Assembly: GCF_015277515.1 (NCBI RefSeq)
Contig: NZ_CP063767.1
Span: forward strand, 248,001-312,000
Source of the DNA: Thermophilibacter immobilis
Lineage (GTDB): Bacteria; Actinomycetota; Coriobacteriia; Coriobacteriales; Atopobiaceae
DNA length: 64,000 nt
Direction of reading: 5' to 3'
Shown here: piece by piece, positions 61,498 to 64,000 of the stretch
Layout of the letters: each line of letters opens with the position of its first letter
Position numbering within the stretch: position 1 is the first letter of the stretch
Notes under the pieces: model-generated
What the model was told of the DNA's origin: nothing
What the model saw: the letters and a program-made list of their open reading frames with translations, nothing else
The model's database searches: none
Translations under genes and position numbers: made by a program

Positions 61498-62249
61498 ATG
61501 ATGAAGTCCTGGTTCACGATAGAGACAATCGATGAGGATACCCATATCATCAACGAGTACCGTCACTGGGAGGAGATGCATAGCTGTCTTCTCGAAGGAG
61601 ATGATTGGGCTCTGCTGATCGACACGGGACTCGGCATCTGCAATATCTCGGCGGAGGTGGACAGGCTGACGGACAAACCGGTTACGGCAGTCGCCACGCA
61701 TATCCACTGGGGCCACATAGGCGGGCACCGGTACTATCCGGACTTCTATGCGCACGCAGACGAGCTGGACTGGCTCTCCGGTGGGTTCCCTCTCGACATG
61801 GAGACTATCCGCGGGATGGTCGTGGATCGCTGCGATCTGCCGGAGGGCTACGACGCCGGCACCTACGAGTCTTCCAGGGAGCACCGACGCGCGTGCTGCA
61901 TAACGGTGACGCCATCGACCGCGGTGGACGCGTGATCGAAGTTCTCCACACACTCGGGCACATGTGCTTCTGGAAGGCAGAGCGCGGGTATCTATTCACC
62001 GGAGACCTGGTCTACAAGGACATGCTCTTCGCCTACTACCCCTCAGTCTACCCGCAAGCATATCTGACAAGTCGCGAGAAGGTCGCATCGCTTCCGATGA
62101 AGCGGGTGTTTCCGGCGCACCACACACTGGACATACAACCCGAGATCCCCCTCCGCATGCGCAATGCCTTTCGTCAGCTCGATGCGGAGGGGAAGTTCCA
62201 TCATGGCAGCGGCATCTTCAACTACGGGGATTGGGCGGTCTGGCTGTAG
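61498..62249 (+). pseudogene. Decayed metallo-beta-lactamase-fold hydrolase
   Basis: From ATG 61498 (ribosome site GAGGAGAG) the frame reads SWFTIETIDEDTHIINEYRHWEEMHSCL and LIDTGLGICNISAEV, the start of an MBL-fold hydrolase. The metal motif should be H-x-H-x-D-H but reads THIHWGHIGGH, with Gly for the Asp. Near 61868-61875 the frame breaks (TYESSREH against VFQGAPTRVL) and the next frame continues HNGDAIDRGGRVIEVLHTLGHMCFW to LFTGDLVYKDMLFAYYPSVYP, ending at 62249. Here too the expected H-T-P-G-H-S-P-G-H region seems shortened to HTLGH. One frameshift plus two damaged metal sites make a non-functional gene of about 250 codons nearly certain. Confidence 0.82.
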
Positions 62250-62941
62250 GCCGCCCATGTCGATTTCTCCTGTTCCAAGATGGCCTCGAGGTGCCCCGCC
62301 ATCGACTGGCGAGGCTACCGTTGAAGCGGCTCAGTCGAGGTCACTGCCGGCCGCGCAGAGCACGTTTCGATGATGTCTCAGCAGGGCTTGTTATCGGCCA
62401 GGACCAGCATGGTCACGATGTCGAATCGCACGAGGCTTTCCGGCTCGTCCGCGTGCTCGGCCATGTTGCCGGAGCTGCCCGAGCCGGAGAAGCGGAAGTA
62501 GTAAATCCTTCGTGCGAACCGACTTACTGAGTCTACTGGGGTGTGACTGAGGTGTTATCAGCCGTTATCGGATGAATAGCAGCGGGAGAGTCGGGCGGAG
62601 AGGGTATCGATCATGCCAGAGCTCGCAAAACCTCGAGCGCTGTCGTGCGGAACGTCTTGAACGAAAGGCCTTTGCTGTACGCGAACCTATACGGTTTATC
62701 CGCGGTGTTATGGGGTTGTAAACTCGAGGGCGATAGCTTATCGCCGATTAAAGATGTTACGCAGTGATAAATAAGAATCTAGGTCCAGGCGGGGATATAT
62801 CTCCGGAATTTCGGTCCCGCATCGCTGTCTTCCTCTTTGATCAGTTTGTTTTCGCTGTATTCGGTAGTGTCGGAAATGTTGGTGTAAATGAGACTTCGAC
62901 TCTGACGACAAAGCCTAGAACCCTAGTTGATGAGTCGAATC
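62250..62941. other. 692 bp interval between the MBL pseudogene and the transposase
   Basis: No intact gene was found. On the minus strand a short open stretch ending at 62378 reads YYFRFSGSGSSGNMAEHADE and on to VTMLVLADNKPC, about 45 codons without an evident start; it may be a fragment of something lost. From about 62870 the text GTGTCGGAAATGTTGGTG could be the outer end of the insertion sequence, but its partner lies outside the window. The segment is less GC-rich than average. Confidence 0.35.
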
Positions 62942-64000
62942 CTACGCCGCCTCCCTTTCCATGGCAACCCCTGCGGCATCGAGCACCTTGCGAGCCTCTT
63001 CGTCTGCTGCGGCACGTCGGGCATCAGTGATCGGTTCCGACTCGTCCCCATGTCCGCATCTCTCCAGTAGCGACCAGAACTCGTCCATCTTCCCCTCGGC
63101 GAAGTAGCGTGATTGTGACCATGTCTCGTCGGACTCCGCGACGACGGCACCTACGAGTCGCACGAGCGACTGCCTTGACGGGAAGACCTGCACCACGCGA
63201 CTCCTGCGCCTGGTCTCGCGGTTGCATCTCTCTTGGACGTTGTTGGTCCTCAGACGCTTCCAGTGCGAGGACGGGAAGTCGAGATAGGCCAGCGCATCCG
63301 GCTCGGCCTCCACGAGAATCCTTTGCGCCTCCTGGCTCACCTGCCCCACCATCTGCGTCGCCCTGTGATACAGAGCCCTCACCACCAATGCGTCCTTGGC
63401 GCGAAAGACCGGAGAGAGAAGCTTCGCGACCCGCACTCTCTTGGAACGGCTTCTCGTCGCACGGCAGCAGTCGCGGATCAGGTGCACGATGCATCTTTGC
63501 CAGGCGGCCCCCAGAAACGTCTCCGAGATGGCTCGCACGAGACCCTCGTGGGCATCGGAGACGACGAGCCTCACGCCCCTATCGGAGGCGTCTCAGAAAG
63601 GGGAGCCAGGAGTCATATGACTCGGTGTCGACGACATCGAAGCCGACCATGTGTCCGTGACCCTGCCCGTCACAGGCGATCGCCGTCACGACGGCTGTCG
63701 AGCTGACATGCCCCCCGTCGCGGCATCTCGCATAGGTCGCGTCAAGCCACAGGTAGGGAAACTCCTCATCCTCGCCGAACATGCGCCCGTTGAGGTCGGC
63801 CGCCTCGGCGTCGAGGGCAGCACGGATACGGCTCGCCTGGTCCTTGCCGGGCCTGTCGACGCCAAGCGTCTTGGCCACCCCCTCGACCTTTCTGGTGGAG
63901 ACCCCGCTGCGACACGTCTCCGCCACGGCGGCCACGAGCGCGCGATCGGTCCTGGAGTAGCGCTCGATCACATCCTCCGGGAAGAAACAACCGTTCCTCA
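62942..64000 (-). mobile_element. IS256-family (Mutator type) transposase, frameshifted, cut by window edge
   Basis: Read on the minus strand from the right edge, the product has NGCFFPEDVIERYSRTDRALVAAVAETCRSGVSTRKVEGV, then the first catalytic Asp in FPYLWLDATYARCRDGGHV. Near 63580 the frame ends (FLRRLR then TAG). One base over, the text continues DRGVRLVVSDAHEGLVRAI (second Asp), CIVHLIRDC and NNVQERCNRETRRRSRVVQVFPS (catalytic Glu), and ends at 62942. All DDE residues are present, but a one-base insertion separates the first from the rest. IS256 transposases are normally single-frame proteins of about 400 residues, so this copy is probably inactive. The N-terminus lies beyond the window. 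Confidence 0.88.

Noticed and set aside
62764-63030. An 88-codon plus-strand frame at the left end of the insertion sequence
   Set aside because: It runs antisense into the transposase C-terminus, lacks a ribosome site and has a proline-rich shadow-type tail.

Overview
The window reads as chromosomal DNA from a high-GC, anaerobic, saccharolytic actinobacterium, most likely a member of the Coriobacteriia (Olsenella/Atopobium/Collinsella type). The grounds are the strong G/C bias at third codon positions, a phosphoketolase, a very large 2-hydroxyacyl-CoA dehydratase activase-like protein, an oxygen-sensitive glycyl radical enzyme with its activase, a DcuC-type carrier, and twin-arginine lipoprotein signals on both ABC binding proteins. 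The lineage is inferred from gene content, not from a marker gene.

Layout. 1-3.1 kb: a truncated OPT transporter, divergent from coaX (type III pantothenate kinase) and a LacI regulator. 3.2-16.3 kb: a pentose region with xfp phosphoketolase, a second LacI regulator, a four-gene sugar ABC importer, and araA, an FGGY kinase and araD. Together these would take L-arabinose to D-xylulose 5-phosphate and then to acetyl phosphate plus glyceraldehyde 3-phosphate. GC-rich hairpins separate several of these genes. 16.3-20.3 kb: dcuC behind twin operators, a MalY/PatB C-S lyase, a DUF1893 gene and a MarR regulator. 20.7-23.0 kb: two decayed genes, a MetE-like gene with an in-frame TAG and an ATPase gene with a frameshift plus an in-frame TAG. 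23.1-31.1 kb: a class A beta-lactamase-like protein, galM, a TetR regulator with a perfect inverted repeat in front of it, and the 1577-residue dehydratase activase-like protein.

31.1-43.1 kb is accessory. A glycyl radical enzyme, its activase, a GntR regulator and a fructose-type PTS permease share an AT-rich operator-like motif, which suggests one PTS-fed radical pathway. An amino-acid ABC importer follows. Two paralogous proteins (37.6-38.7 and 42.0-43.0 kb), each with an AbiEi-like N-terminal half and a DUF559/Vsr-like PD-(D/E)XK C-terminal half, each sit among their own family of fixed-length elements with inverted termini. One family is exactly 66 bp in five copies; the other is exactly 84 bp in three copies. 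I recognise neither element, and this pairing is the best candidate here for something undescribed.

43.2-46.2 kb: pepT, a membrane protein, a HAD phosphatase and initiator tRNA-Met with a clear terminator. 46.2-47.5 kb: wrecked mobilization genes (relaxase and mobC) and hairpins that may be an old oriT. 47.5-61.3 kb: a defence operon with overlapping genes: ribbon-helix-helix protein, PLD-like/SNF2 helicase, DUF4391, SIR2, HerA, type III Mod, a winged-helix/HEPN-like protein, type III Res, then an unknown protein after a 70 bp gap. Base composition drops sharply across SIR2-HerA, which points to assembly from modules. 61.5-64 kb: a decayed metallo-beta-lactamase-fold gene and a frameshifted IS256-family transposase running off the right edge.

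All calls come from reading the sequence and from recalled family motifs. No search or computation was run.
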